Positions 43,503-52,564 of a stretch of DNA of 64,000 nucleotides are shown one piece after another. A program made the position numbers and the translations under genes. The notes under the pieces are model-generated. The model searched no databases. It had not been told where the DNA came from and saw only the letters and a program-made list of their open reading frames with translations. Every line of letters begins with the position of its first letter. Positions within the stretch are counted from its first letter, which is position 1. Where the stretch lies: assembly GCF_937920985.1 (NCBI RefSeq), contig NZ_CALDXR010000019.1, forward strand, positions 1 through 64,000, written 5' to 3'. Source of the DNA: an uncultured Phascolarctobacterium sp. GTDB taxonomy: Bacteria; Bacillota; Negativicutes; Acidaminococcales; Acidaminococcaceae.

Positions 43503-44714
43503 ATGAATATATTTCTTCTGCTTACAATCGCCATGCTCATGATTATCCTCATGCTGCGGCGACACATCCCCATCGGCCCCTGTATGCTCACCAGCGGTAT
43601 TTTTATCTGGCTGATGAAAGCACCGGAGCTGCCGTATCTGGTGCAGGCATTACGCGAAACATTAACAATGCCGCGCACCTATGATATTCTTTTTGCCCTC
43701 TATTTTGTCATGTGCCTGGAAATCGAGCTGCGCACCAGCGGTGCACTGGCCGGTATGGTGCAGGCGCTGCAACGCATCTTTTCCAGCGCTAAGGTAACCC
43801 TGGCCGTGATGCCTGCCTTCTTAGGCCTGCTACCGTCATTGGGCGGCGCGCGCTTTTCGGCTCCCATTGTAGAGGAAGCCAGCAAAAATATCCCTATCGA
43901 ACAGGACCACAAGGCAGCCATCAATTTCTGGTTCCGCCATATCTTTGAATTTTCCAGCCCGATTATCCCCGGTATGATAATGGCCTGCAACATCGCCGGT
44001 GTCAGCTACAGTGAATTCATCCTGCATCTGGCCTGGCTTACCGTACTAGCCTTCGCCGCCGGCTGGTTTGTCCTCATCCGCCCGATTAAAGCAGATAATA
44101 ACCGTACCGAAACAATTGCCAATGACAGTCAGGGAATGCAGGATTTGTGGCTGGCGCTTTCGCCTGTCATTATCACCTTTATCCTGGTAGTCTTCTGCGG
44201 CTTTAATGCCTCAGCCGGCATGGGATTGGTAACAGCCTGCCTGTTTCTGGTACTTCGCTTTACTAAACGCGAGGTCGGCCTCAAGGATGTTGTCATCGGT
44301 GCGCTGGATATCAAAATGTTTCTCAATGTGCTCTGCATCCTCTACTTCATTCAGATTCTGACTGTCACCCATGTGCTGCAGGAAATCGTTGTAGCCTTTC
44401 AAAGCTCACCGCTGCCGGTGCCTGTCATCATCGCCTGCGTCAGCTTCATCATCGGCGTGCTCACCGGTATGTCGCAGGGACACGTGGCCATTGTCATGCC
44501 TATCGTCGCCGCTATGCAGACAGGCAGCCTGAACCTTGCCGGCGTTGCCATGGCCTTTGGTATTGCGGGGCAGATGCTCACACCGACGCATATGTGTCTT
44601 GTTATCACCGTCGATTATTTTAAAGCCAACTTTTTCAAAACTCTTAAGCCGGTCCTGCTTTGCGAAATAATCATTTTGACTATCTTTACAGTTTATACTT
44701 ATTTTACATGGTGA
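43503..44714 (+). CDS. DUF401 family membrane protein (putative permease)
   Basis: A 403-aa integral membrane protein with about ten helices. The segment LLPSLGGARFSAPIVEEASKN and the matching late segment SFIIGVLTGMSQGHVAIVMP form the two half-repeats typical of the ion-transporter superfamily, as in DUF401 proteins. The transported compound is unknown. I use the ATG at 43503, preceded by AAAGGAAA, because the longer form adds a non-membrane leader. It is divergent from ptuAB and has no obvious partner. Confidence 0.78.
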   Translation: MNIFLLLTIAMLMIILMLRRHIPIGPCMLTSGIFIWLMKAPELPYLVQALRETLTMPRTYDILFALYFVMCLEIELRTSGALAGMVQALQRIFSSAKVTLAVMPAFLGLLPSLGGARFSAPIVEEASKNIPIEQDHKAAINFWFRHIFEFSSPIIPGMIMACNIAGVSYSEFILHLAWLTVLAFAAGWFVLIRPIKADNNRTETIANDSQGMQDLWLALSPVIITFILVVFCGFNASAGMGLVTACLFLVLRFTKREVGLKDVVIGALDIKMFLNVLCILYFIQILTVTHVLQEIVVAFQSSPLPVPVIIACVSFIIGVLTGMSQGHVAIVMPIVAAMQTGSLNLAGVAMAFGIAGQMLTPTHMCLVITVDYFKANFFKTLKPVLLCEIIILTIFTVYTYFTW

Positions 44715-44806
44715 ATTTTTTGTGCTTGCTTAGCAACAGGAAATCTGTAGTTCAGACCTAAAAACGCTGTTATTTACAGATTAAACACTTTATTTTTATT
44801 ATTTGC

Positions 44807-44836
44807 TTGCAGTAGCACAAAGATTAAGTGTATAAT
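44807..44836 (+). promoter_or_regulatory. Promoter of putP-like gene
   Basis: TTGCAG (44807-44812), 18-bp spacer, TATAAT (44831-44836), 35 bp before the GTG start. Confidence 0.6.
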
Positions 44837-44871
44837 AATGTTATCTATTCTTAAATTTTGGAGGGGTGTTT

Positions 44872-46329
44872 GTGAATTATACAGAAATGGTAGTCTTCAT
44901 TATCTACCTGCTATTCATGCTATCAATCGGTATCTGGTTCTTCTATAAAAATCGTCAGGGTGGTGAAAAGACCTACTTCCTCGGCGGCCGTCAGATGGGA
45001 CCGTGGGTAACCGCTCTTTCTGCCGGTGCTTCTGATATGAGCGCCTGGGTGCTCATGGGCTTGCCGACATCTATCTACGCTCTCGGCCTCGGTCAGGCCT
45101 GGATCAGTATCGGCCTGCTCACCGGCTATTCCTTAAGCTGGATTTTTCAGGCACCGCGCCTGCGCCGTTTTTCCATTGTGGCCAACGATGCCATCACTAT
45201 TCCGCAGTACCTCAGCAACCGCTTTTTATCTAAGTCCCACGTGCTGCAGGTAATCTGTGCAATCGTCTTCCTCATTGCCTACACTATTTATTCCGCTTCC
45301 AGCATCAAGGCTTGCGGTACTCTGTTCAACACTGTTATCGGTATTGACCAGACCTACACCATGTATGTGGCAGCCTTCATCATCATCGGCTACACCTTCT
45401 TGGGTGGCTTTTCTGCCGTTTGCTGGACCGACTTCTATCAGGGCCTGATGATTTTAGGTTCTCTCCTGATTGCACCTATCTTCGCAGTATCCTTAATCAA
45501 TCCGCAGGCTGTTGCCGGCATTCCTCCCGATTACTGGAATCCGGTTGCCAAAACCTCTGATATCATCTCCGGCTTCGGCTGGGGCCTGGGCTACTTCGGT
45601 ATGCCGCATATCATCATCCGCTTCATGTCCCTCAAATCTCAAAAGGAAATGAAGAAATCCGCTGTTATCGCTATCAGCTGGACCGCCCTCATCTGCTTCT
45701 TCGCTACTATGGTAGGCGTTGTTGGCCGTATGTATCTGGGCATGGATGAAAACATCAACCAAAACTCTCTGGTATTCATCGCCATGGTTCGCAGCATTTT
45801 CCCGGCTCTGATGAGCGGTATCCTGCTCTCCGGCGTATTGGCAGCTTCCATGAGTACTGCTTCCAGTCAGCTGCTCGCTTCCGCTTCTGCCTTTGCCAGC
45901 GACGTTTATAAGCCTGTAATCCGCAAATACCAGTCCGGTGACAAGGAAATGCTTTGGGCAGGCCGCATCGTCGTACTCGTTATCTCCTTCGTTGCTCTGC
46001 TTATTGCCGATTCTCCGCGTGCAGGCAGCATTATGGAGCTTGTTGCCAACGCCTGGGGCGTATTCGGTGCAGCCTTCGGTTCTGCTATCATGCTCAGCCT
46101 TTTCTGGCGCGGCTTCACCTTCCAGGGTGCGGTAGCCTGCATCATCGTCGGTGCTGTTGTCGATATCGGCTGGTACCTGACTATGGCAGCCTCCACCGGC
46201 ATCTACGAAATTATCCCCGGCTTTTTTGCCAGCCTTGTAGCAGGTGTCATTGTTTCCCTGCTCAGCGGCGGTCCTTCCAAAGAGGTTGCTGCGCTTTATG
46301 ATAAAGCCAACAACTACGTTGAGGAATAA
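44872..46329 (+). CDS. putP: Sodium/proline symporter (SSS family, PutP-like)
   Basis: A 485-aa Na+-coupled symporter with about 13 helices. The N-terminal YFLGGRQMGPWVTALSAGAS (Na+ site region), ASDMSAWVLMGLP, FLGGFSAVCWTDFYQG and ASMSTASSQLLASAS segments match PutP closely. I place the start at a GTG with GGAGG 7 nt upstream; two extra codons are possible. It is single-gene with its own terminator. Proline is the probable substrate, though other SSS substrates cannot be excluded. Confidence 0.88.
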   Translation: MNYTEMVVFIIYLLFMLSIGIWFFYKNRQGGEKTYFLGGRQMGPWVTALSAGASDMSAWVLMGLPTSIYALGLGQAWISIGLLTGYSLSWIFQAPRLRRFSIVANDAITIPQYLSNRFLSKSHVLQVICAIVFLIAYTIYSASSIKACGTLFNTVIGIDQTYTMYVAAFIIIGYTFLGGFSAVCWTDFYQGLMILGSLLIAPIFAVSLINPQAVAGIPPDYWNPVAKTSDIISGFGWGLGYFGMPHIIIRFMSLKSQKEMKKSAVIAISWTALICFFATMVGVVGRMYLGMDENINQNSLVFIAMVRSIFPALMSGILLSGVLAASMSTASSQLLASASAFASDVYKPVIRKYQSGDKEMLWAGRIVVLVISFVALLIADSPRAGSIMELVANAWGVFGAAFGSAIMLSLFWRGFTFQGAVACIIVGAVVDIGWYLTMAASTGIYEIIPGFFASLVAGVIVSLLSGGPSKEVAALYDKANNYVEE

Positions 46330-46356
46330 TTGTATAAGCCTAAAAAATTAGCCACA

Positions 46357-46399
46357 TAAAAAAGTCCGATTTGTCATCACAGACGAATCGGACTTTTTA
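46357..46399 (+). terminator. Terminator after putP-like gene
   Basis: AAAAAGTCCGATT...AATCGGACTTTTT, a 13-bp stem with a T run. Confidence 0.9.
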
Positions 46400-46525
46400 T
46401 ATTCTCAGCAAAATTTCAAGCTAATTTTACCCAAAGAGGCAAAAGCATAGCATTTTCCTCTCAATCATATTATAATAAAAGTGACCAATAAATTTGCTTA
46501 ATACATTATGTGAGGAGGTTCTGCC

Positions 46526-47119
46526 ATGCGTACTTTTCTGCCATTAGCCTTTTGGTACTGGCTCTATAATCAGCTCTTCTTCTTTTTGGGGGCATTGGGC
46601 TTTTTTGTAATTCATTTTCTTGTTGCTTTCATCGGCTTCGGCGGCATGGATACTCTTGCCAGCGCTATTTTGACAACACTTTATGCATTTATTCTTTACA
46701 AGCTCTTCGGGCGTTTTCTCTGGCGCAACAGGCTACAGCAATATAGTTTTAGCAGTACCACTCTCATATATGCCTCATTGCTGCCGCTGATTTTAGGCAG
46801 CGTCGTTCTCACCGCCAGCTTTGCCATAGCAGACGGCAAAATCTATAACACCATGACCGCTATGCCTGTGCTCGCAGCCATCAATCTCAGCCTTTCCTAC
46901 CTGCCGCTTGCCAAAAGCGTCTGGACAATGCTCATTCTAGGCAGCATCTTCAACCTCTTTACGCTTATCTGCTTCTGGCGCTACTGCCGCAAGTATCTGC
47001 AGCAGGAAATTCCCTGGCTGAGGCTACTCATACCACTGGCTATCTGTCTGGTAATCTGCACCATCATTATCTATGGCATAACGATTACGTATCTGCCTGA
47101 TGATAAAGCGGGAAGATGA
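46526..47119 (+). CDS. Membrane protein of unknown function (197 aa)
   Basis: I do not recognise it. There are five likely membrane helices (FFFLGALGFFVIHFLVAFIGF; LASAILTTLYAFILYKLF; LIYASLLPLILGSVVLTAS; WTMLILGSIFNLFTLICFW; LLIPLAICLVICTIIIYGI) with short basic loops. GGAGG lies 7 nt before the ATG. It stands alone between putP and hicAB, with A/T-rich flanks. No motif suggests a function. Confidence 0.65.
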   Translation: MRTFLPLAFWYWLYNQLFFFLGALGFFVIHFLVAFIGFGGMDTLASAILTTLYAFILYKLFGRFLWRNRLQQYSFSSTTLIYASLLPLILGSVVLTASFAIADGKIYNTMTAMPVLAAINLSLSYLPLAKSVWTMLILGSIFNLFTLICFWRYCRKYLQQEIPWLRLLIPLAICLVICTIIIYGITITYLPDDKAGR

Positions 47120-47199
47120 GATAGTCAAAATTTTATCATCATTAATCCAAACATCTTATGAAATTTTTGCAAATATACCTCTAACCATATTTTCTATGA

Positions 47200-47281
47200 T
47201 ATAATAAGTCTAACATACAAATTTAATACTGTTGTCGTTCTCTTAGGAGTATTGTAGTACCAACTGCAATACTCCTTTTTT
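47200..47281 (+). ncRNA. Possible small RNA or independent terminator before hicAB
   Basis: TATAAT at 47200-47205 is followed about 40 bp later by a terminator hairpin (AGGAGTATTG/CAATACTCCT, 47245-47276) with TTTTTT. No ORF lies between. It could be a transcript of about 70 nt, or simply the terminator of the upstream membrane protein gene. No clear -35 is seen. Confidence 0.3.
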
Positions 47282-47301
47282 AATAGCATCATCAATACGT
47301 A

Positions 47302-47330
47302 TTGTTTTTATACGTGTTAAATGATACAAT
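47302..47330 (+). promoter_or_regulatory. Promoter of hicAB with TACGT-rich operator
   Basis: TTGTTT (47302-47307), 17-bp spacer, TACAAT (47325-47330). AATACGTATT (47294-47303) and a second ATACGT (about 47310-47315) flank the -35 and may be bound by HicB for autorepression. Confidence 0.5.
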
Positions 47331-47348
47331 TATGAAAGGAGCAATATC

Positions 47349-47543
47349 ATGAAATTTAAAGAACTGGAAAAGCTACTGAAAAAAGCCGGTTGGACATTAT
47401 ATTCTACCAGAGGCTCCCACTTTTATTACGTACATCCACGCCAACCTAATAAAGTAACTGTTCCTAACCATAAGGGAGATATTCCCATAGGCACAGTTAA
47501 AGCTATTTTCAAACAAGCCGGTTTAGATTTTCAGAAAGGGTGA
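47349..47543 (+). CDS. hicA: HicA toxin (mRNA interferase)
   Basis: A 64-aa double-stranded-RNA-binding-fold toxin that cleaves mRNA. The pattern KELEKLLKKAGW, then RGSHFYYVHP with the catalytic His at 24, and VPNHKGDIPIGTVKAIFKQAGL is characteristic. AAAGGAG precedes the ATG. The antitoxin gene follows 4 bp later. Confidence 0.93.
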   Translation: MKFKELEKLLKKAGWTLYSTRGSHFYYVHPRQPNKVTVPNHKGDIPIGTVKAIFKQAGLDFQKG

Positions 47544-47547
47544 TTTT

Positions 47548-47961
47548 ATGTTATCAATGTATCCTGCGTGCTTTTATAAAGAAAAAGACGGACAATACAC
47601 CGTAATTTTTCCTGACCTTAACCACCTCGCAACCTGTGGTACGGATTTACAAGATGCTATGAAAATGGCAACAGACTGCCTTGCCGGCTTTCTTTACGAA
47701 GCAAAGCTCAGCAATGAAGCTGTTCCGGAACCATCTGAATTAAACACTATTGACGTTAACGAAGAATATAGCGATTACGCAGAAGCCTTTGTTAATATAG
47801 TAAGTGTTGATGTAGAAGCATATGCCAAAGAGCACTTTACCAAAGCAGTCAAAAAAACTCTCACCATCCCCAAATGGTTAAATGATGCGGCGATTGCCAA
47901 AAAGCTGAACTTCTCCAAAATTTTACAGGATGCTCTCAAGCACGAGCTCAATATCGGATAA
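47548..47961 (+). CDS. hicB: HicB antitoxin
   Basis: A 137-aa antitoxin that neutralises HicA and represses the operon. The N-terminus (YPACFYKEKDGQYTVIFPDLN, TCGTDLQDAMKMATDCLAGFL) is the partial RNase-H-like HicB domain. The C-terminus (TIPKWLNDAAIAKKLNFSKILQDALK) is a ribbon- or helix-type DNA-binding region. It lies directly after hicA. Confidence 0.9.
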   Translation: MLSMYPACFYKEKDGQYTVIFPDLNHLATCGTDLQDAMKMATDCLAGFLYEAKLSNEAVPEPSELNTIDVNEEYSDYAEAFVNIVSVDVEAYAKEHFTKAVKKTLTIPKWLNDAAIAKKLNFSKILQDALKHELNIG

Positions 47962-47964
47962 AGC

Positions 47965-48007
47965 AAAAATCACAACCGGTTACATATATAACCGATTGTG
48001 ATTTTTT
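47965..48007. terminator. Bidirectional terminator between hicB and aguB
   Basis: AATCACAA-c-CGGTTA...TAACCG-TTGTGATT with T runs on both strands, between converging genes. Confidence 0.88.
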
Positions 48008-48023
48008 ATTATAGTTTCAATAT

Positions 48024-48902
48024 TTACTTACCGGCAATTTTACCGTAGCATTCCGGTCTGCGATCGCGGAACAATCCCCAGCTCAGTCTGTCCTCAGCCA
48101 AGGCTGCCAAGTCATACTCCGCATAAAGAATCTCTTCCTGATCACGCGATGCGTCCTGCACAAGCGCACCGGTACCGTCGGTCATAAAGGAAGAGCCGTA
48201 GAACAGCAGTGAGGACTGCTGGCCTGCATTGCCTTCGCAGGGCTCCACAGTTTCCAGACCGATGCGGTTTGCTGCTACCACAGGCATCAGATTGGCTGCG
48301 CTATGGCCTTGCATAACACGGCGCCAATGCGGCATGCTGTCGCAGTCTAAGATAGGCTCGGAGCCAATCGCCGTCGGATAGAACAAAAGCTCTGCTCCGT
48401 TCAGCGCCAGGCAACGTGCTGTCTCAGGGAACCATTGGTCCCAACAGATACCGATACCGACACGGCCATACTTGGTATTGAAAACCGTAAAGCCGCTGTT
48501 ACCCGGTTTAAAGTAAAATTTTTCCTGATAAAAATGATCGTCAGGAATATGTGTTTTGCGATAAACGCCTAAAATCTCACCGTCAGCATCAATGCAGGCG
48601 ATGGAATTATATAATTCGTTGACATCACGCTCAAAGAAGCTGATAGGCAGAACGATATTCAGCTCCTTTGCCAAACGCTTGCCCATCTGCACCGCAGGAT
48701 TTTCTTCCGTAGGCAGTGCATACTGATAGAAATCATAGCGACGCTGCTGGCAGAAATACGGACGCTCCCACAGCTCCGGCAGCAGAATAATCTGCGCACC
48801 GTTCGCTGCAGCTTCGCGTACCAGCGCTTCAGCGTGCTGCAAATTTTCTTCTACGGTCGGCGCACAGCGCATCTGCACTGCTGCCACCTTTACCTTGCTC
48901 AT
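48024..48902 (-). CDS. aguB: N-carbamoylputrescine amidase
   Basis: A nitrilase-fold amidase of 292 aa that hydrolyses N-carbamoylputrescine to putrescine, CO2 and ammonia. The catalytic triad is visible: Glu in LLPELWERPYF, Lys in YRKTHIPDD and Cys in GIGICWDQWFPE. I start at the ATG at 48902, which overlaps the aguA stop (ATGA) with AAGGGAG upstream. It is the last gene of the polyamine operon. It might instead act on N-carbamoylspermidine if the agmatine-first route is used. Confidence 0.92.
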   Translation of the reverse strand: MSKVKVAAVQMRCAPTVEENLQHAEALVREAAANGAQIILLPELWERPYFCQQRRYDFYQYALPTEENPAVQMGKRLAKELNIVLPISFFERDVNELYNSIACIDADGEILGVYRKTHIPDDHFYQEKFYFKPGNSGFTVFNTKYGRVGIGICWDQWFPETARCLALNGAELLFYPTAIGSEPILDCDSMPHWRRVMQGHSAANLMPVVAANRIGLETVEPCEGNAGQQSSLLFYGSSFMTDGTGALVQDASRDQEEILYAEYDLAALAEDRLSWGLFRDRRPECYGKIAGK

Positions 48903-50032
48903 AAGCACACTCCCTTCGGAATTTGCTGTGTAATGCAGTGAATATTGCCGCCACCGGTCAAAATTGCCCGCGCCGGTATCTGCACTACCTTACGCTCCGG
49001 ACAGAGCTTGGCAAGAATTTCCGCCGCCAGCGCATCGCTGCCCGCATTCTCACCGCCAAAGGCAGGCACTACAACACTGTCATTACTGAAATAAAAGTTT
49101 ACATACGAAGCTGCCAGACGTTCACCTGCTTCGCGCATATCCTCGCCTTCAACAAAGTCGAAGCCTGCTACCTCGTCTTCTGTGATGCACACCGGCACCG
49201 CAGGAACAGGCAGCTTATGCACGATGATTTTGCGCCCCTTAGCATCCGTCAGCTGCTCCAAAGCATCCAGGCTTGCCTTGCTCAAAGCATACTGCGGATC
49301 AGCCTCGTTATCGGTCCAAGCCAGAATTACTTCACCCGGACGTATAAATGCACACACATTATCTACATGCTCGTTGGTTTCATCGTTATAAATACCGCGC
49401 GGAATCCACAAAACCTTTTCCACGCCCAGGTAAGTCTTAAGCTTTTGTTCAATCTGCTCCTTCGACAGGTCAGGATTGCGTCCTGCACTCAGCAGGCAGG
49501 CCTCCGTCACCAATGCCGTACCCTCGCCGTCGCAGTGAATAGAACCGCCCTCCAGCACGAAGGGAACAGCATCATACAGGGCAGTACCATAATGCTCCGC
49601 AAACTTTTCCGCAAAAGCATCGTCCTGCTCATAATCGGGATACAGGCCGTCTACCTCGCCGCCCCAGGCATTGAAGCGCCAGTTCACACCGCGCAGCTCG
49701 CGTCCCTGTGCGCCGTCGCGCACAACAAAAGTCGGGCCGATGTCACGCGCCCAGCTGTCATCCGTTTCCATAGCAACCAGCTCAACATTGGCGACACCTG
49801 CAAGATATTTCTGCGCCACAGCAAAGTGCTTAGCACCGCAGATAACATAAACCTTTTCGCTCGCCGCAATCGCCTTAATCACAGCCGTAAACGCTTCGCA
49901 GGCCGCCACTGCGCCAAAGCTCCAGGAGCCCGGACGCTGCGGCCACACGATAATGCAGCCGTCATGCGATTCGTATTCGCCGGGCATGTGAAAGCCGTCA
50001 GCAGCGGGAGTAAAGTTTTTCTCTAACATCAT
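48899..50032 (-). CDS. aguA: Agmatine deiminase
   Basis: It converts agmatine to N-carbamoylputrescine. A guanidino-modifying enzyme of 377 aa: WPQRPGSW near the start, WARDIGPTFVV, LEGGSIHCDGEGT and the catalytic Cys366 in GGGNIHCITQQIP. It overlaps both neighbours by 4 bp, showing tight coupling with nspC and aguB. Confidence 0.94.
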   Translation of the reverse strand: MMLEKNFTPAADGFHMPGEYESHDGCIIVWPQRPGSWSFGAVAACEAFTAVIKAIAASEKVYVICGAKHFAVAQKYLAGVANVELVAMETDDSWARDIGPTFVVRDGAQGRELRGVNWRFNAWGGEVDGLYPDYEQDDAFAEKFAEHYGTALYDAVPFVLEGGSIHCDGEGTALVTEACLLSAGRNPDLSKEQIEQKLKTYLGVEKVLWIPRGIYNDETNEHVDNVCAFIRPGEVILAWTDNEADPQYALSKASLDALEQLTDAKGRKIIVHKLPVPAVPVCITEDEVAGFDFVEGEDMREAGERLAASYVNFYFSNDSVVVPAFGGENAGSDALAAEILAKLCPERKVVQIPARAILTGGGNIHCITQQIPKGVCL

Positions 50033-51267
50033 GACAAACGTCCTTTAAAATCTTCATAACCGAAACGGCGCACCAGCTCCGTAGTACCGTCCTTGTGCAG
50101 CAGCACAATATCAGGCAGCGGAATGCCGTTAAAGGTATTATTTTTAACCATGGAATAAATCGCCATATCCTCAAAAATCAGCTTATCGCCAACCTTGATT
50201 TCCTTGTCAAAGCTGTAATCGCCAATCACGTCACCGGCCAGACAGGTCATCGAGGATAAACGGTATTTATATTGCTTTTCGTCAGCCTCATAACCGCCGC
50301 GCAGAGGCGGACGGTAAGGCATCTCCAGCACGTCAGGCATATGGCAGGCAGCCGAGGCATCAAGGATAAGAATATCCAGACCGTTATGCACAATATCCAA
50401 CACCTCGGTCACAAGATAGCCGGCATTGAGCGCCACAGCCTCACCTGGCTCCAGATATACCTCAACATGATAGGTATTACGAATATATTTCACTAAATCA
50501 ATCAGCGCTTCCACATCATAATCACTGCGCGTAATATGATGCCCGCCGCCCAGATTCAGCCATTTAAGTTGCTTAAAGTACTTGCTGAACTTCGCTTCGA
50601 ACGCCTTCCATGTCGTCAGCAGATCATCAGAGTTCTGCTCACACAGCGTATGGAAATGCAGGCCTTCGATTTCCGGCGGCAAATCCTCCGGAAAGTTTGC
50701 CAGCGTTACGCCCAGACGTGAGCCATAGGCACAGGGGTCATAAATTGCATGCTCACCCTCTTGCGTCGAGCATTCCGGGTTTACGCGGATACCCACGCTC
50801 ACACCGGCCTGAGCGCAGACAGCCTTATGCTTTTCAAACTGCGCAAAGCTGTTGAAAATGATATGGTCGCAGATTTGCACCAGCTCCTGCATATCCTGCT
50901 CCTTAAAAGCAGGTGCAAAAACATGGTTCTCCTTGCCCATCTCCTCATGACCGAGGCGCGCTTCATAAATGCCGCTTGCCGTCGTGCCTGCCAAATATTC
51001 GCCCATCAGCGGATACAGGCGGAACATAGAAAAGCATTTCTGTGCCAGCAGAATATGCGCACCGCTTTCATGCTGCACACGCTGTAAAAGGCGCAGATTA
51101 TTCAGCAGCTTAGCCTCATCAACCACATAGCAGGGAGTCGGCAGCGCCTTCAGCGCCGCCTCCTCACGCTCTGCGCGCAAATTCTTCTGCAAATCAGCCA
51201 GACGGGAAGCACCCTCAGCCTTGTCGACAACATATGCCGGCATCACAGTTTTCTTGGCGTCCGTCAT
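50029..51267 (-). CDS. nspC: Carboxy(nor)spermidine decarboxylase
   Basis: A PLP-dependent alanine-racemase-fold decarboxylase (412 aa) that removes CO2 from carboxyspermidine, or a related carboxy-polyamine, to give spermidine. Seen are LPTPCYVVDEAKLLNNLRLL, HFHTLCEQNSDD, LNLGGGHHITRSDYD and EPGEAVALNAGY. It has about 40 extra N-terminal residues compared with the usual start near the LPTPCYV motif, and no good Shine-Dalgarno at 51267. Translation may be coupled to the upstream stop 1 bp away. Confidence 0.9.
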   Translation of the reverse strand: MTDAKKTVMPAYVVDKAEGASRLADLQKNLRAEREEAALKALPTPCYVVDEAKLLNNLRLLQRVQHESGAHILLAQKCFSMFRLYPLMGEYLAGTTASGIYEARLGHEEMGKENHVFAPAFKEQDMQELVQICDHIIFNSFAQFEKHKAVCAQAGVSVGIRVNPECSTQEGEHAIYDPCAYGSRLGVTLANFPEDLPPEIEGLHFHTLCEQNSDDLLTTWKAFEAKFSKYFKQLKWLNLGGGHHITRSDYDVEALIDLVKYIRNTYHVEVYLEPGEAVALNAGYLVTEVLDIVHNGLDILILDASAACHMPDVLEMPYRPPLRGGYEADEKQYKYRLSSMTCLAGDVIGDYSFDKEIKVGDKLIFEDMAIYSMVKNNTFNGIPLPDIVLLHKDGTTELVRRFGYEDFKGRLS

Positions 51268-51268
51268 C

Positions 51269-52528
51269 TTATTCTACCGTAGCCGGGTTTTCGTCAACAA
51301 CCCAAGGCAGGCCGAACTTATTCAGCATATCCATGTACGGATCCGGATCGAATTCTTCCACATTGAATACGCCTTTGCCCTGCCATTGCTTAGTAATAAC
51401 CAGAGCAGTACCGATCATTGCAGGAACGCCGGTGGTGTAGCTGATAGCCTGAGAGCCGACCTCTTTGTAGCATTCCTGATGGTCGCAGACATTATAAATA
51501 TAAATGGTCTTTTTCTTGCCATCTTTGGTACCGGTGAAGATACAGCCGATGTTGGTTTTGCCTACGGTGCGAGGACCGAGGGAAGCAGGATCCGGCAGCA
51601 GTGCTTTGAGGAACTGAATAGGAACGATCTCCTTGCCTTCATAGTTAATCGGCTTGGTGGACAGCATGCCAACGTTCTCCAGGCACTTCATATGTGTCAG
51701 ATAGCTTTGACCGAAGGTCATGAAGAAGCGGATGCGTTTTACGCCGGGAATATTCTTCGCCAGAGATTCAATTTCCTCATGGTGCAGCAGATACATATCC
51801 TTCATGCCTACCTCAGGGAAATCATACTCGCGTTTGATAGCCATAGCCGGGATTTCTACCCAATGGCCGTTTTCCCAATAGGAGCCGGGAGCAGAAACCT
51901 CACGCAGGTTAATTTCGGGGTTGAAGTTGGTAGCAAACGGATAACCGTGGTCGCCGCCGTTGCAGTCCAGAATATCAATAGTTTCGATTTCATCAAAATA
52001 ATGCTTCAGTGCATAAGCAGAGAAAACACTGGTAACACCGGGGTCAAAGCCGGTGCCGAGCAGAGCCATGATGCCGGCCTGCTCAAATTTTTCTTTATAA
52101 GCCCATTGCCAGGAATAATCGAAGTAAGCAGAGAAGCCCTCTTCCTTGCAGCGCTTGTCATAAACTGCACGCCATGCAGGATCGTCAATGTTTTCCGGCT
52201 CATAGTTAGCGGTATCGATGTAATCAACCTTGCATTCCAGGCAGGCATCCATAATAGTCAGGTCCTGATAAGGCAGAGCAACATTCAGCACTGCGTCTGG
52301 CTGGTAAGCCTTAATCAGCTGTACAAGCTGTTCCTTGCTGTCAGCGTCAACCTGTGCTGTAGTAATCACAGTAGAGGTCGTGGGCTGCAGCTTTTCCTTA
52401 ACTGCGTCACATTTGGACTTCGTACGGCTGGCAATACACAGCTCGGTGAAAACATCACTGTTTTGGCAGCATTTTGCGATAGCTACGCCGGCAACACCGC
52501 CGCAGCCGATTACTAATAATTTACTCAT
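51269..52528 (-). CDS. Carboxy(nor)spermidine dehydrogenase (saccharopine-dehydrogenase fold)
   Basis: An NAD(P)-dependent enzyme (419 aa) that condenses aspartate semialdehyde with putrescine and reduces the imine to carboxyspermidine. The Rossmann loop is LLVIGCGGVAGVAIAKCC. Other matches are VLNVALPYQDLTIMDACLE, YIDTANYEP and GTGFDPGVTSVF. Followed directly by nspC, which fixes its role in polyamine rather than lysine metabolism. It could use agmatine instead of putrescine. Confidence 0.88.
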   Translation of the reverse strand: MSKLLVIGCGGVAGVAIAKCCQNSDVFTELCIASRTKSKCDAVKEKLQPTTSTVITTAQVDADSKEQLVQLIKAYQPDAVLNVALPYQDLTIMDACLECKVDYIDTANYEPENIDDPAWRAVYDKRCKEEGFSAYFDYSWQWAYKEKFEQAGIMALLGTGFDPGVTSVFSAYALKHYFDEIETIDILDCNGGDHGYPFATNFNPEINLREVSAPGSYWENGHWVEIPAMAIKREYDFPEVGMKDMYLLHHEEIESLAKNIPGVKRIRFFMTFGQSYLTHMKCLENVGMLSTKPINYEGKEIVPIQFLKALLPDPASLGPRTVGKTNIGCIFTGTKDGKKKTIYIYNVCDHQECYKEVGSQAISYTTGVPAMIGTALVITKQWQGKGVFNVEEFDPDPYMDMLNKFGLPWVVDENPATVE

Positions 52529-52564
52529 AATTCAAATCATCTCCTGTTCATAAATTTAAATCAA

